Of a stretch of 64,000 nucleotides of DNA, positions 26,463 to 35,212 are shown in pieces (within the stretch, counting starts at the first letter, position 1; each line of letters starts with the position of its first letter). A program made the translations under genes and the position numbers. The notes beneath the pieces were generated by a model. The model was not told the origin of the DNA. It ran no database searches and saw only the letters and a list, made by a program, of their open reading frames with translations. Origin of the DNA: Ammoniphilus oxalaticus (GTDB lineage: Bacteria > Bacillota > Bacilli > Aneurinibacillales > RAOX-1); the NCBI RefSeq assembly GCF_003609605.1, contig NZ_MCHY01000013.1, positions 62,001 to 126,000 on the forward strand, written 5' to 3'.

Positions 26463-26508
26463 AAATTGTAATGTATTAACTCTTAATACAATGTTAACAT
26501 TACAATTT
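26463..26508. promoter_or_regulatory. Nested palindromic operator upstream of the winged-helix gene
   Basis: A 12-base perfect inverted repeat AAATTGTAATGT (26463-26474) / ACATTACAATTT (26497-26508) encloses GTATTAACTCTTAATAC (26473-26489) and overlaps the palindrome AATGTTAACATT (26490-26501). The element sits 21 bases from the regulator's start codon. Confidence 0.6.
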
Positions 26509-26569
26509 TCTGTCCACTATGACATAAGTCACACAAAGAATGACGAAACGGTGAAAACGACGATAGATA

Positions 26570-27403
26570 TTACTTCTGAGTGGCTTCCTGCTCCACTTGG
26601 CTCACCACTTCGGTCACATCCTGACGGGTTAGCTTCTCATGACCGTCTTCAATCGCCTGAAGCGTCGCGTGAGCAAGCATCAATGGGATTTTGCAGAATG
26701 TTTGAATTTCGCCCGCTTCTAAACGATTCGAATAGGTGTCAGCAACCGCAAGATTTCGTTTAGCGTAAGCAAACATCTCTTCATAATCCCAACCTTCGGG
26801 GAAATAATCTACCCCACGATCCAAATCTTCTTGTCGATTGCGAATAATATTAACAGCTTGCAATCCCCGACCAAAGGCAACCGCCTGGTCCCGATCTGTC
26901 TCAGTTCCATCGTACCATTGCCACAAGTCAGATAATAAAATTCCGACTAGCCCCGCAACATAATACGTATACTGATCTAGATCGAACTCAGTCTGAACTT
27001 CCCAATTTTTATCTACCCAGTCTGCCATCCCACTTGCCATCACGGCCGTAGATTTCAAGACACTGGGGGCCGCAGCTAAAGGAATTAATTGGACCCAATC
27101 CGCTAACCTTAAAGTCACTTCGGCTAATTGAGCTTGATAGGGTTCAAACAAGCGGGGAAAGTCCGGTTTTTTTTGTTGAGAAGAAGTTAACATCTCACTA
27201 ACACTTCTTAATAAATCCATCTTTACTTCAGCTGAAAGCTGCGGGTGATCTTCGATTTCATCGATCGCTCTCATACACAGATAAGCAGCGGCAACAGCTC
27301 CCTGCAATTTTCCGGATAGACGACTGATCGGAATAAAAAATGTTCTACTCGTGCGTAGAAGCATGTCCATCGCGTCATCATGTAATTTATTATGGTCAGT
27401 CAT
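26570..27403 (-). CDS. Squalene/phytoene synthase family protein
   Basis: A 277-residue trans-isoprenyl diphosphate synthase of the head-to-head class. First Asp-rich motif DEIED is near residue 48; the second reads NIIRNRQEDLDRGVDYFP near residue 186, with Asn in place of the first Asp of the common RDxxED form. Neighbouring carotenoid or hopanoid genes are absent, so the product cannot be assigned. The family builds squalene, dehydrosqualene or phytoene from prenyl diphosphates at the membrane. It lies upstream of the winged-helix regulator on the same strand. Confidence 0.82.
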   Translation of the reverse strand: MTDHNKLHDDAMDMLLRTSRTFFIPISRLSGKLQGAVAAAYLCMRAIDEIEDHPQLSAEVKMDLLRSVSEMLTSSQQKKPDFPRLFEPYQAQLAEVTLRLADWVQLIPLAAAPSVLKSTAVMASGMADWVDKNWEVQTEFDLDQYTYYVAGLVGILLSDLWQWYDGTETDRDQAVAFGRGLQAVNIIRNRQEDLDRGVDYFPEGWDYEEMFAYAKRNLAVADTYSNRLEAGEIQTFCKIPLMLAHATLQAIEDGHEKLTRQDVTEVVSQVEQEATQK

Positions 27404-27493
27404 GATCGACGATCCCCCTGTTCACTTCATTTCCGTATGTAAGGCTGTTCAAGATTATAGCATATAAATGACATTTAACCAAAGCCATCCCTG

Positions 27494-27554
27494 TTGACAA
27501 ATTTCTCGTTTATGTTTAAATATTACAAACAAGTAACGAAACATTGTTGCTTGT
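27494..27554 (+). promoter_or_regulatory. Promoter and operator-like inverted repeat upstream of the Dps gene
   Basis: TTGACA (27494-27499), a 17-base spacer and TAAATA (27517-27522) form a good SigA promoter. An inverted repeat ACAAGTAAC / GTTGCTTGT (27529-27537 and 27546-27554, one mismatch) covers the expected start site. No good PerR box was found. The leader to the start codon is about 140 bases. Confidence 0.5.
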
Positions 27555-27670
27555 AACAAAAGTTGTCGATATCCGCGTCGAGTCTAACTATCTTTTGTTA
27601 AAATTGTAATTGTTTCATTGGGCACAATAAATAGGTAACCAAAACTTTTAGTGAAGGAGTCGATTTTTTT

Positions 27671-28105
27671 ATGACACTAACAGAAATGCTAAACAAGCAA
27701 GTCGCAAACTGGGGTGTGCTTTACATTAAATTCCACAACTTTCACTGGTATGTAAAGGGGGAGCAATTTTTCACTTTGCATACAAAATTTGAAGAGTTTT
27801 ACACAGAAGCCGCCACGCACCTTGATGAATTAGCGGAACGGTTGCTAGCCCTTGGCGGAAAACCTGTAGCAACTATGAGTGGATTCCAAGAAGAATCTTC
27901 TGTAAGAGATGCGGCAGGTATTGAAACAGCAGAAGAAATGGTGCAAGAAACAGTTAGAGACTTCACCCAAATCATTGGCGAATTGAAGCAAGGCATGGAA
28001 CTTGCCGAATCGGTTAACGATGAAATCACTGGCGACATGCTGTTAGCCATTCACTCGTCGCTAGAAAAGCATGTTTGGATGTTAAACGCTTTCCTAGGAA
28101 AGTAA
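27671..28105 (+). CDS. Dps/ferritin-like DNA-protection protein
   Basis: A 144-residue Dps-family protein forming dodecamers that oxidise and store iron. The inter-subunit ferroxidase residues are visible: [18 protein letters not shown] (His at about 22 and 26) and the [13 protein letters not shown] helix with Asp/Glu ligands. The C-terminal [11 protein letters not shown] is typical. It protects DNA and proteins from peroxide, in keeping with the catalase in this region. AAGGAG precedes ATG; a terminator follows. Confidence 0.92.
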   Translation: MTLTEMLNKQVANWGVLYIKFHNFHWYVKGEQFFTLHTKFEEFYTEAATHLDELAERLLALGGKPVATMSGFQEESSVRDAAGIETAEEMVQETVRDFTQIIGELKQGMELAESVNDEITGDMLLAIHSSLEKHVWMLNAFLGK

Positions 28106-28121
28106 TGCTCATTTATAAACG

Positions 28122-28155
28122 AAAGCAGTCGGAGAACTCCTCCGGCTGCTTTTTC
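28122..28155 (+). terminator. Terminator after the Dps gene
   Basis: AAAGCAGTCGGAG pairs with CTCCGGCTGCTTT (one G-T pair); the right arm runs into T5. Confidence 0.85.
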
Positions 28156-28292
28156 AATTGACAAATCACCTGCTTTCAGATCAAAATTAGCATATAAACA
28201 CCATTGTAAACTTTGAATTAGTAATAAAAAGAGGATTTTCAGTTATTCCGCCGAAATATCTTAGTTAGTTATGTTAGAAGGGAGCTGGGTTC

Positions 28293-28661
28293 GTGCAAGG
28301 TTCAATAGGAACAACCACCTACATGGCGGTGGCTTGTCAAAAATGTAAATCGGAGCAAGTGGAGATGAATAAAAGAGGCTTCAGCTTGCCTACAATGTTC
28401 AGAACATTAGGAAACATGATTGGTCTTATGTTATTTTTACTTGTATTTTATTATATCGGGATTAAAACAGATATCTTAGTCGTAAAGACGATTGATGGCG
28501 ACTTGGACGATGCGCCAGCAGCGGCAACAATGGCGATTATTAAAGGTATTGGCATTCTCGCTCTGCCGCTTAGCGCCCTGCTAGGCTTCCTTGGCAGCAG
28601 TCGATTAATCAAAGCTTGCAAAGCTTGTGGATTTAAGGCAATGGTCCCAAAAGCAAAATAA
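28293..28661 (+). CDS. Membrane protein with split zinc ribbon
   Basis: A 122-residue protein with a CxxC near each end (CQKCKSEQ near residue 15 and CKACGF near residue 112) and two membrane helices between (about 38-60 and 83-105), so both cysteine pairs could meet on the cytosolic face and hold zinc. GTG at 28293 has GGGAGCTGG upstream; ATG at 28323 is an alternative. Family not recognised; function unknown. Confidence 0.65.
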   Translation: MQGSIGTTTYMAVACQKCKSEQVEMNKRGFSLPTMFRTLGNMIGLMLFLLVFYYIGIKTDILVVKTIDGDLDDAPAAATMAIIKGIGILALPLSALLGFLGSSRLIKACKACGFKAMVPKAK

Positions 28662-28701
28662 AAAAAAGTAGACCGATTGAATACGACGGTCTACTTTTTT
28701 T
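28661..28701. terminator. Bidirectional terminator
   Basis: AAAAAAGTAGACCG / CGGTCTACTTTTTT with an 11-base loop between two converging genes. Confidence 0.9.
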
Positions 28702-28702
28702 A

Positions 28703-28912
28703 TTAAAACATACGCCCAATACGATCTTCATAAACTCTGAACACACACTCTAACATAAAAATAGCGTCGAGTCTTTCATCGATCGGCGCGTCAATTTTAT
28801 TAATTTCTTCCTCCATTGAAACGCGAGCTTCTCTAATTGCGTTTAGGGTATTATACTGGCTGAAAAATCCTTCGAAATAATGTTCATCTAACATATCGAT
28901 CGTAAGTTCCAA
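28703..28912 (-). CDS. Small acidic hypothetical protein
   Basis: A 69-residue acidic helical protein starting at TTG 28912, preceded by a perfect AGGAGGT seven bases upstream. No domain recognised. It ends at a shared terminator. Confidence 0.65.
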   Translation of the reverse strand: MELTIDMLDEHYFEGFFSQYNTLNAIREARVSMEEEINKIDAPIDERLDAIFMLECVFRVYEDRIGRMF

Positions 28913-28974
28913 TGTAGTACCTCCTGATTTGCGCTAATGCGGTCATTATATCGTTTATTCGACATTTAGTATAG

Positions 28975-30144
28975 CTAATTGTTTATGAACTCATATGTCG
29001 GAACATGGTAGCTGTAACTTTTGTAAATATCGTTAAGCCGTCGGTTAATCGTTTCCTTACTGAATTTTCTTTCTCTTTGCCCTTCGGCCCACTCTTTCAT
29101 TTCTTCGTATTCTGGATCATTCTCATCCGCCATGATGTCCAAGTAGTACTGGAAACCCCCTTCTCCACCGACGTCTTCAGGAGGTCTTTCCCCTATCCCT
29201 TCTACAAAGGTCGCTTGAAAGAGATTTGATTTCACCACTTTTTCAAATGTGACGGTATGCTCCCACGAATCGCCAAAGTCGTACACATAAAGAAGCCCGC
29301 TATACTCAGGTAAGATCTCTTCTAAAGCGACAAATCGTTCGTAACAAATTTCCGTTCTTTCAAAATCTACAAAGTCCATCATTTCCGGATTATCATCCAT
29401 CATAATTCTGAGCTTCTTCTCCACTGGTCTACTGACAAAATACTCATGCATGTGAGAGTTCTGCCAATCGAATACAGTTTGGATAATATTATGTAGATGT
29501 TGAAACGAATAAGTTGACGGAACGAGCACCCTTCTCCAAATCTCGTGATTCCCAATAGTAAGTTGAATCTTCAATTGATACAGATCCACATCAAAAATTT
29601 CCTGGTTCTCTCCGAACAATTCACGAAAACGAGCGATGGTTTTTTCAATGGGGTAGAATCCTTCATTTTTCCCGGCCATTTGGATCATTCTACCTGTGAT
29701 CATACTAATATACTTTTGCGCGCTCACATCTTTGTCTATATATTCCCACATCACTTCTACCTCTTGAACCGAGCGATTTAATCTGGCTACCAAACTTCTA
29801 TTCGCTGTCTTTGAAAATGAGAGTTCGCCAGCTTTTTCAAAATAGGCGTCAATGACTTCCTGGCTAATCCCTTCCGTTCGAAATACCCCAGTAATGGTTT
29901 CACGAATCAGCTGGCTTATTTCAGAAAGCGAAGGATCACGATGACTGGGGAGACAGATAACGGCTGGAAACTTTGTTTCATTGTTCATCAAAACAATCGT
30001 TCTTTCGTTGTCGTCATCTATAATCATGTTAGCATGCCAAGCCATAAAACTTTGCGGAAACGCCTCATACCCTTCTGCGGGAGCGAGCTCGCTTACTTTG
30101 ATGCCTAGTTGATTAAGCAAGGCTCTTGTACATTGAATAATCAT
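28975..30144 (-). CDS. DUF6933-like / plasmid pRiA4b ORF-3-like two-domain protein
   Basis: A 389-residue protein. Residues about 1-165 resemble the DUF6933 domain (start MIIQCTRALLNQLGI, then WHANMIIDDDNERTIVLMN). Residues about 180-385 are a pRiA4b ORF-3/IS1096 TnpR-like domain: YQLKIQLTIGNHEIWRRVLVP, FDWQNSHMHEYF, YVYDFGDSWEHTV, GERPPEDVGGEGGF. Despite the family name it is not a proven recombinase; the domain often appears in chromosomal proteins of unknown role. The fusion may bind DNA or act as a toxin/immunity-like factor; not established. Confidence 0.78.
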   Translation of the reverse strand: MIIQCTRALLNQLGIKVSELAPAEGYEAFPQSFMAWHANMIIDDDNERTIVLMNNETKFPAVICLPSHRDPSLSEISQLIRETITGVFRTEGISQEVIDAYFEKAGELSFSKTANRSLVARLNRSVQEVEVMWEYIDKDVSAQKYISMITGRMIQMAGKNEGFYPIEKTIARFRELFGENQEIFDVDLYQLKIQLTIGNHEIWRRVLVPSTYSFQHLHNIIQTVFDWQNSHMHEYFVSRPVEKKLRIMMDDNPEMMDFVDFERTEICYERFVALEEILPEYSGLLYVYDFGDSWEHTVTFEKVVKSNLFQATFVEGIGERPPEDVGGEGGFQYYLDIMADENDPEYEEMKEWAEGQRERKFSKETINRRLNDIYKSYSYHVPTYEFINN

Positions 30145-30209
30145 ATTTTCACCTCGTCATCCATTTTATTCAGATTACGTTAGGTCATCATGACGAATAA
30201 CAAACCATT

Positions 30210-31382
30210 TTATATCACACTAGTGATTTCCTCTTCTTCCATTATACCCTCTTGAGACTGTTTCAAGTGGCGCATCGTCCTCCACAGGTGATAAGCAATG
30301 CGATCAATCCAATGGATCGTGTGGACAATTTGAATCGCATCATCAATGTCCGTCTGACTAAGAACCGTTGTTTCAATAATGACTTTCCGATTTTTACGTC
30401 TCATCTCGGCCATTTCATGCGCATTTTTTTCCGCCTGTTCCACTAACTCGATAAAGCCCTCGTTCGATAAACGGTCAAACTCCTTAAACACATTTTCCGT
30501 TCTCGCGACTAGGTTATTTATTTCTTTATTTAATTTACAAAAAGAAGCCGAGCTTGATTCTTCTAACGCCCTTAACAACCGAGCCAGATGATCAATCACG
30601 TGAATAAGCGAAACCTGTCTTTCATAGTCTTGGTTCGTCGCTGCTAATGACTTGTTATTTGTTTGGGATAAAAATGTTCTTACTTCCGCTAATGCGTGAC
30701 TGGCCTCTTCCAACTTCCCCATCATTTTCGTTGACATTTGCTTCGTCATAAATAACTCCGCGCCAACCGCGGCAATCACTTTTGTCACTTCGATTAACGT
30801 TCTTCTCACCGCTTCAAGGGCTACTTGTAAAATCGTGGCTACACTCGGATCTAAAAATTGGGTCAGTGTATCGCTTCGACCGGGAACAAGCCGCTCAAGC
30901 AATTGCGTAAATCTCGGTAACAAAGGCAATATGACCAACACCCCAACAACGTAAATCAATGTATTAAAAACGGTTAACACTATCGCCAAATCTTGACTTT
31001 GAAATAAATTCAACAACCAAAAAATAAGCAAACGCATCAACGGCAAACATAGAAAAGCAATCATCCCGCAAAAAAGATTGAATAAAATATGAGCCATCGC
31101 CGTTCTCTTGGCAGGGACCGCCCCTCCGATTGAAGCAATGAAAGCTTTTACTGTTGTACCTACGTTCTGTCCAATCACAAGCGCCGCTGCCTGCTCAAAA
31201 GATAGGGCCTGCGCTGTCAACGCCGATAATGTAATCACGATTGCCGCGCTGGAAGATTGCATGATGATCGTCATCACAATGCCGACAAAAACGAAAACCA
31301 GCATATGTAAATACGACGTACCGCCTAATGTATCCAAATGGAATTTTCCGTCATCCCTGACATGCCTGTTTGTAAAATTCAC
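30210..31382 (-). CDS. Na/Pi cotransporter family protein lacking the N-terminal repeat
   Basis: A 390-residue protein with the second Na/Pi-cotransporter repeat (IIMQSSSAAIVITLSALT and GQNVGTTVKAFIAS, about residues 40-95), further membrane helices to about residue 155, and a C-terminal PhoU-like helical domain (about 170-375). Full NptA-type proteins are about 540 residues with an earlier QSSS repeat; that first repeat is missing. GTG at 31382 has no clear ribosome site and the frame is open only to a stop near 31430. It may be a decayed or truncated transporter. Confidence 0.75.
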   Translation of the reverse strand: MNFTNRHVRDDGKFHLDTLGGTSYLHMLVFVFVGIVMTIIMQSSSAAIVITLSALTAQALSFEQAAALVIGQNVGTTVKAFIASIGGAVPAKRTAMAHILFNLFCGMIAFLCLPLMRLLIFWLLNLFQSQDLAIVLTVFNTLIYVVGVLVILPLLPRFTQLLERLVPGRSDTLTQFLDPSVATILQVALEAVRRTLIEVTKVIAAVGAELFMTKQMSTKMMGKLEEASHALAEVRTFLSQTNNKSLAATNQDYERQVSLIHVIDHLARLLRALEESSSASFCKLNKEINNLVARTENVFKEFDRLSNEGFIELVEQAEKNAHEMAEMRRKNRKVIIETTVLSQTDIDDAIQIVHTIHWIDRIAYHLWRTMRHLKQSQEGIMEEEEITSVI

Positions 31383-31470
31383 CTTTTCACTCGATTCATA
31401 ACCATAGTAAGCGTATTAATAGTTTTTATTCGACATGAGCTTCCGTTTTCCTTTATATCAATAACGAGCA

Positions 31471-31513
31471 TAAAAAAGACGTGACATCGATCGCTCACTA
31501 TCGATGTCACGTC
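31471..31513 (-). terminator. Terminator overlapping the end of the UvrA-like gene
   Basis: Perfect 14-base stem GACGTGACATCGAT / ATCGATGTCACGTC (31478-31491 and 31500-31513) then T6 on the minus strand. Confidence 0.85.
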
Positions 31514-33789
31514 CTAAATTGTTCATTAACTCCAGCCTTCAACCATTTCGCTGTCAACGTTTCCGCCTCTAACATCTCCGCTGGCGGGCCTTCGAAGATA
31601 ATCTGACCGCCTCGCCTCCCTCCGCCTGGGCCTAATTCAATGACCCAATCGCTTGCCGCGATATAATCCAGATTATGTTCGATGATAATAACCGAATTCC
31701 CTCTATTTACAATGTTTTGAAACAAATCTAGCAACTTTCGATTATCCTTTGTGTGTAATCCCAAAGATGGCTCATCCAATACATAGATTTGTCCTTCTTT
31801 ATGAAGGTGGCTCGCGAGTTTTAACCTTTGAACTTCCCCTCCACTTAGCGAGCTTGTCGTCTGTCCCAAACTCATATACCCTAATCCAACGTCTTGAAGC
31901 GTCCGAGCTCTCGTTTTAATCCGCTGAATATCAAAAAAATCAATCGCCTCGTCGATTGTTAACTTTAAAATCTCTTCGATATTTTTATCTCGGTATCGAT
32001 AAGAGAGCGATTCGTTCGAATATCTCGCGCCGCCACACGCTTCGCATGAGACTGTTATAGGATCGGCAAATGCTACGTCTGGCGTCAATACTCCTTTTCC
32101 TTTGCAAACGGAACAGGCGCCTAGTGAATTAAAACTGAACAAACCAGCGGGTTGTCTCGTTTCTTTTGAGAAAAGGGACCGAATTGTGTCCATAATCCCC
32201 ATGTAGGTCGCTAATGTCGAACGACTAGAGAGTCCGATAGCGCCTTGTCCAACCATAATCGTTTCTGGATATCTTGCTGTAAAGGCTTCAAACATGAGCG
32301 AACTTTTACCAGAACCCGATACCCCGCATAGAGAAACTAAAACATGCTTGGGAATTTGTACGCTTACGTTTTTCAAGTTATTGTTATTGGCTCTGTTTAT
32401 TGTAAAATGCCCATTTATTTCCCTTGGACTTTTATTTATTTCTAACTTGTGATCGAGGACCGTTGCGGCGCTAGATCCTCTTAATCCTGCTAGATTGCCT
32501 TGATAGACAACTTTCCCTCCATTAACGCCCGCTTCTGGTCCCATCTCAATGATTTCATCCGCAATCTTGATCACGGAGCGATCGTGTTCGATTAAGATAA
32601 TCGTGTTATGTTGTTCTTTCAGACCTTTCAGCATCTGAATTAATAAATCCACTTCTTCCGGATGGAGACCCGCGCTTGGTTCGTCAAAAATGTAGGTAAG
32701 ATTGTTTAGACTACTCCCTAAATGACGCGCTATTTTCACCCTCTGCGCTTCCCCACCAGACAAAGTACCCATCTTTCTCGATAAACTTAAATAACCAAGG
32801 CCCATTTTGACGAGCTGCTGAATCGGCGGAATTGCTTGAGACGCAATCGATTCCCCCATCGGGTCGATGATCTTCTTCAGCTCGAGTAGCAATTCCGTCA
32901 ATTCTAATTGACCGTATTCCGCGATATTGAGGCCGTCGATTCTACATTCCAACACTATCGGATTTAGGCCTGAACCTTGGCACGTTGGACAGGTCGCGCG
33001 CGTCGAAACGGCAAAAACATCCTCCTGGGATACTTGCTTCAACTTGGAAATATCTCTATTAATATAGAGCCGCGTAAACCTTGGCAACAATCCATCCCAC
33101 TCATGATCTTGCGGTCCGTTTTTCGTATGAAATGGAGCAAAAACCCTTTCGCCTTCAGGTGGACCATATAGGAGCAGATTCCGTTTCTCTTCAGGATAGT
33201 CCTTGATCGGCAGATCCGGATCGAATAACCCGCCCGTCATCATCCAATTGCCTTGCCAACCCGAAGGAGACAGTGGCTTAAATCGCACCGCATACTCCCG
33301 CAACGACTTCTCGAAATCGACCATCTTATCTAAATCGGGGGCAACAACCTCCCCAAATCCATTGCAATCTGGGCACATGCCAAAGGAGCTGTGGCTCGAA
33401 AAATCGGTGGCGGAATCGATGGCTGGCTTGCCTATTCTCGAGAATAACAGTCGAATCAACGGATCTAAATCCATATACGTGCCGACTGTTGAACGGGAAT
33501 TCCCTCCAACCGATCTTTGTTCAACCACAACAACGGGGCTTAAGTTCTGCATCAAATCGGCGCGCGGTCTCTCATACCTTGGCATTTGATTGCGGACATA
33601 GAGCGGATAATTCAACGTCATCTGCCTTCTGCTCTCCGTTGCCAACGTATCAAAAGCGACGGAGCTCTTTCCCGAACCCGACAGACCCGTAAATACAACG
33701 ATTTTTTCTTTCGGTATCGTTAAATCAATATTTTTCAGATTATTTTCTTTAAGTCCTTTTAAGATGATTTCATCATTTCTTGCCGACAT
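31507..33789 (-). CDS. Short UvrA-like ABC ATPase (UvrA2/class III type)
   Basis: A 760-residue paralogue of UvrA with two ABC ATPase modules: Walker A GLSGSGKSS near residue 34 and GVSGSGKSS near residue 490; signatures LSGGEAQRVKIARHL and LSGGEVQRLKLASHL; Walker B regions YIFDEPSAGLHP and YVLDEPSLGLH; zinc modules CPDCNGFGE, CPTCQGSG and CSVCKGKG..CEACGG. UvrA itself is about 950 residues; the missing part includes the UvrB-interaction domain, so a role outside classical excision repair, such as drug tolerance as for DrrC-like members, is possible. Single-gene unit. Confidence 0.88.
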   Translation of the reverse strand: MSARNDEIILKGLKENNLKNIDLTIPKEKIVVFTGLSGSGKSSVAFDTLATESRRQMTLNYPLYVRNQMPRYERPRADLMQNLSPVVVVEQRSVGGNSRSTVGTYMDLDPLIRLLFSRIGKPAIDSATDFSSHSSFGMCPDCNGFGEVVAPDLDKMVDFEKSLREYAVRFKPLSPSGWQGNWMMTGGLFDPDLPIKDYPEEKRNLLLYGPPEGERVFAPFHTKNGPQDHEWDGLLPRFTRLYINRDISKLKQVSQEDVFAVSTRATCPTCQGSGLNPIVLECRIDGLNIAEYGQLELTELLLELKKIIDPMGESIASQAIPPIQQLVKMGLGYLSLSRKMGTLSGGEAQRVKIARHLGSSLNNLTYIFDEPSAGLHPEEVDLLIQMLKGLKEQHNTIILIEHDRSVIKIADEIIEMGPEAGVNGGKVVYQGNLAGLRGSSAATVLDHKLEINKSPREINGHFTINRANNNNLKNVSVQIPKHVLVSLCGVSGSGKSSLMFEAFTARYPETIMVGQGAIGLSSRSTLATYMGIMDTIRSLFSKETRQPAGLFSFNSLGACSVCKGKGVLTPDVAFADPITVSCEACGGARYSNESLSYRYRDKNIEEILKLTIDEAIDFFDIQRIKTRARTLQDVGLGYMSLGQTTSSLSGGEVQRLKLASHLHKEGQIYVLDEPSLGLHTKDNRKLLDLFQNIVNRGNSVIIIEHNLDYIAASDWVIELGPGGGRRGGQIIFEGPPAEMLEAETLTAKWLKAGVNEQFRT

Positions 33790-33883
33790 CTTTTCGTCCT
33801 TTCCGATTCATTCATTTCCCCGCTCCTTTTACCATAATATGAGTCTTTCAATATTGCACGATCGATATGCAAGCGCATGATTT

Positions 33884-33921
33884 AAAAAAACCCTTAATCT
33901 CAGATTAGATCAAGGGGTTTC
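33884..33921 (-). terminator. Terminator after the OmpA-like gene
   Basis: Imperfect stem AAACCCCTTGATCTAA / TCTGAGATTAAGGGTTT ending in T7 on the minus strand. Confidence 0.75.
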
Positions 33922-33961
33922 ACGCTTGAACAAGCGCTAGCTTCATTTTTATATTTTTATC

Positions 33962-34594
33962 TTAATGGTTAAAATCATGTATGGTTACTTCTACACGACG
34001 GTTTTTCTGTCTACCTTCTGGGTTGTCCGAACCGTTACTAAGCGCATTTTGGGCGACGGGCTCAGATGCTCCTTTTCCTGCCGTAGTCAGTCGATTTTCA
34101 GGAATTCCCTGCTCGATTAATGCGTTAAAAACAGCTTGGGCTCGTCTCTCTGATAGCTGTTGATTATAATCATCAGCCCCTTTACTATCTGTATGGCCCA
34201 CGATTTCCACGGCTCCTTCCCCCAGACTGATGACATGCGCCAATTTTTGAATGGCGTCTCCAGATTCTGGGCGTAGTTGCTCAGAGTCAAAATCGAACAA
34301 AATACCTTCTGGTAAAGTAAGCTTCGTATTACCACCGATCTCCTCCGCTTTAAATTCATTTAAGGCGGTGATTACCGTCTTTTCCGCTTCAGATACGTCC
34401 ACACTACTTTTGGTCACATAGCTTTTCGGCAGCTGGGATGTAAACGTAACAGATTCTGGGGGCGCTCTATCCTCTTTAACGTCTTGCTCAATCATTTCGT
34501 TTTGGGGTTCTTTTTGGAGATCTTCCTTTACTGTCGATGAAGAGCAAGCGGAAACAAATAATATAATGAATAACATCATCCATAATCTTTTCAT
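33962..34594 (-). CDS. OmpA-family lipoprotein
   Basis: A 210-residue lipoprotein: signal peptide and lipobox VSAC (Cys 17), an acidic linker, then an OmpA-like peptidoglycan-binding domain (about residues 95-205) with FDFDSEQLRPES, VEIVGHTDSKGADDYNQQLSERRAQAV and the terminal GRQKNRRVEVTI. The Asp and Arg that bind diaminopimelate in OmpA domains are retained. In a Gram-positive cell it probably tethers the membrane to the wall. It is 9 bases downstream of another lipoprotein gene in an operon. Confidence 0.9.
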   Translation of the reverse strand: MKRLWMMLFIILFVSACSSSTVKEDLQKEPQNEMIEQDVKEDRAPPESVTFTSQLPKSYVTKSSVDVSEAEKTVITALNEFKAEEIGGNTKLTLPEGILFDFDSEQLRPESGDAIQKLAHVISLGEGAVEIVGHTDSKGADDYNQQLSERRAQAVFNALIEQGIPENRLTTAGKGASEPVAQNALSNGSDNPEGRQKNRRVEVTIHDFNH

Positions 34595-34603
34595 TGTTAC
34601 ACC

Positions 34604-35212
34604 CTATCGCTCAATCTGAATCTGATCGAAGACTATTTTTGGATACTGCGTATTGGCGTTTTCCTCATCAGACTCTGTGGATTGTGAATTAAAAGACAGG
34701 GTAAGCGAGTTGGCTTTATCATCAAGACGCCCAACAAAAATCAGGGTCCCTTCCATTCGTTCATTTTTACCCACTCTCAAATCAACAGGCTGAAAAGAAT
34801 ATTCGAATCCCGTATCATCTACTAACTCCACACCCTCTAAATCAAGTTTTACATACGCGCTATACCCATTTTGAATCATAAAATCGACCGCGATATAATC
34901 GTCTTCAAAAGAAACCTTTTCAAGAGTCATAATTACGCCAGTTGGATGCTTAATCCGTTCATTGACCTCCAGATCGTTTGGTAATCCCTTGTTACTGGTC
35001 GACCTCCCGCTAGTCGGAGCATCATTGCGATCCTGATCCTCATCACCCTTTTCTTGAATCTCGCTCGTTTGTTCCTTCTGTTCTTGATCGGACATTTCTC
35101 CGACTTCATCCACCTCAGCTTCGACAGGTTCGTTTTCACTATTTCCACAACCAACAACGACACTGATGAAAATACTCATCAATAACACAGCCAACAATCT
35201 TTTTTTAATCAT
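34604..35212 (-). CDS. Lipoprotein with acidic linker and beta domain
   Basis: A 202-residue lipoprotein: basic signal peptide, lipobox VVGC (Cys 22), a very acidic Glu/Asp/Gln-rich linker (about residues 25-75), then a DUF4352-like beta-sandwich (GVIMTLEKVSFEDDYIAVDFMIQN.. and EGTLIFVGRLDD). It precedes the OmpA-family gene by 9 bases, suggesting the two work together at the cell surface. The family assignment of the beta domain is tentative. Confidence 0.7.
   Translation of the reverse strand: MIKKRLLAVLLMSIFISVVVGCGNSENEPVEAEVDEVGEMSDQEQKEQTSEIQEKGDEDQDRNDAPTSGRSTSNKGLPNDLEVNERIKHPTGVIMTLEKVSFEDDYIAVDFMIQNGYSAYVKLDLEGVELVDDTGFEYSFQPVDLRVGKNERMEGTLIFVGRLDDKANSLTLSFNSQSTESDEENANTQYPKIVFDQIQIER

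Noticed and set aside
27590-27625. PerR box upstream of dps
   Set aside because: The best 15-mer matches the PerR consensus at only about ten positions.
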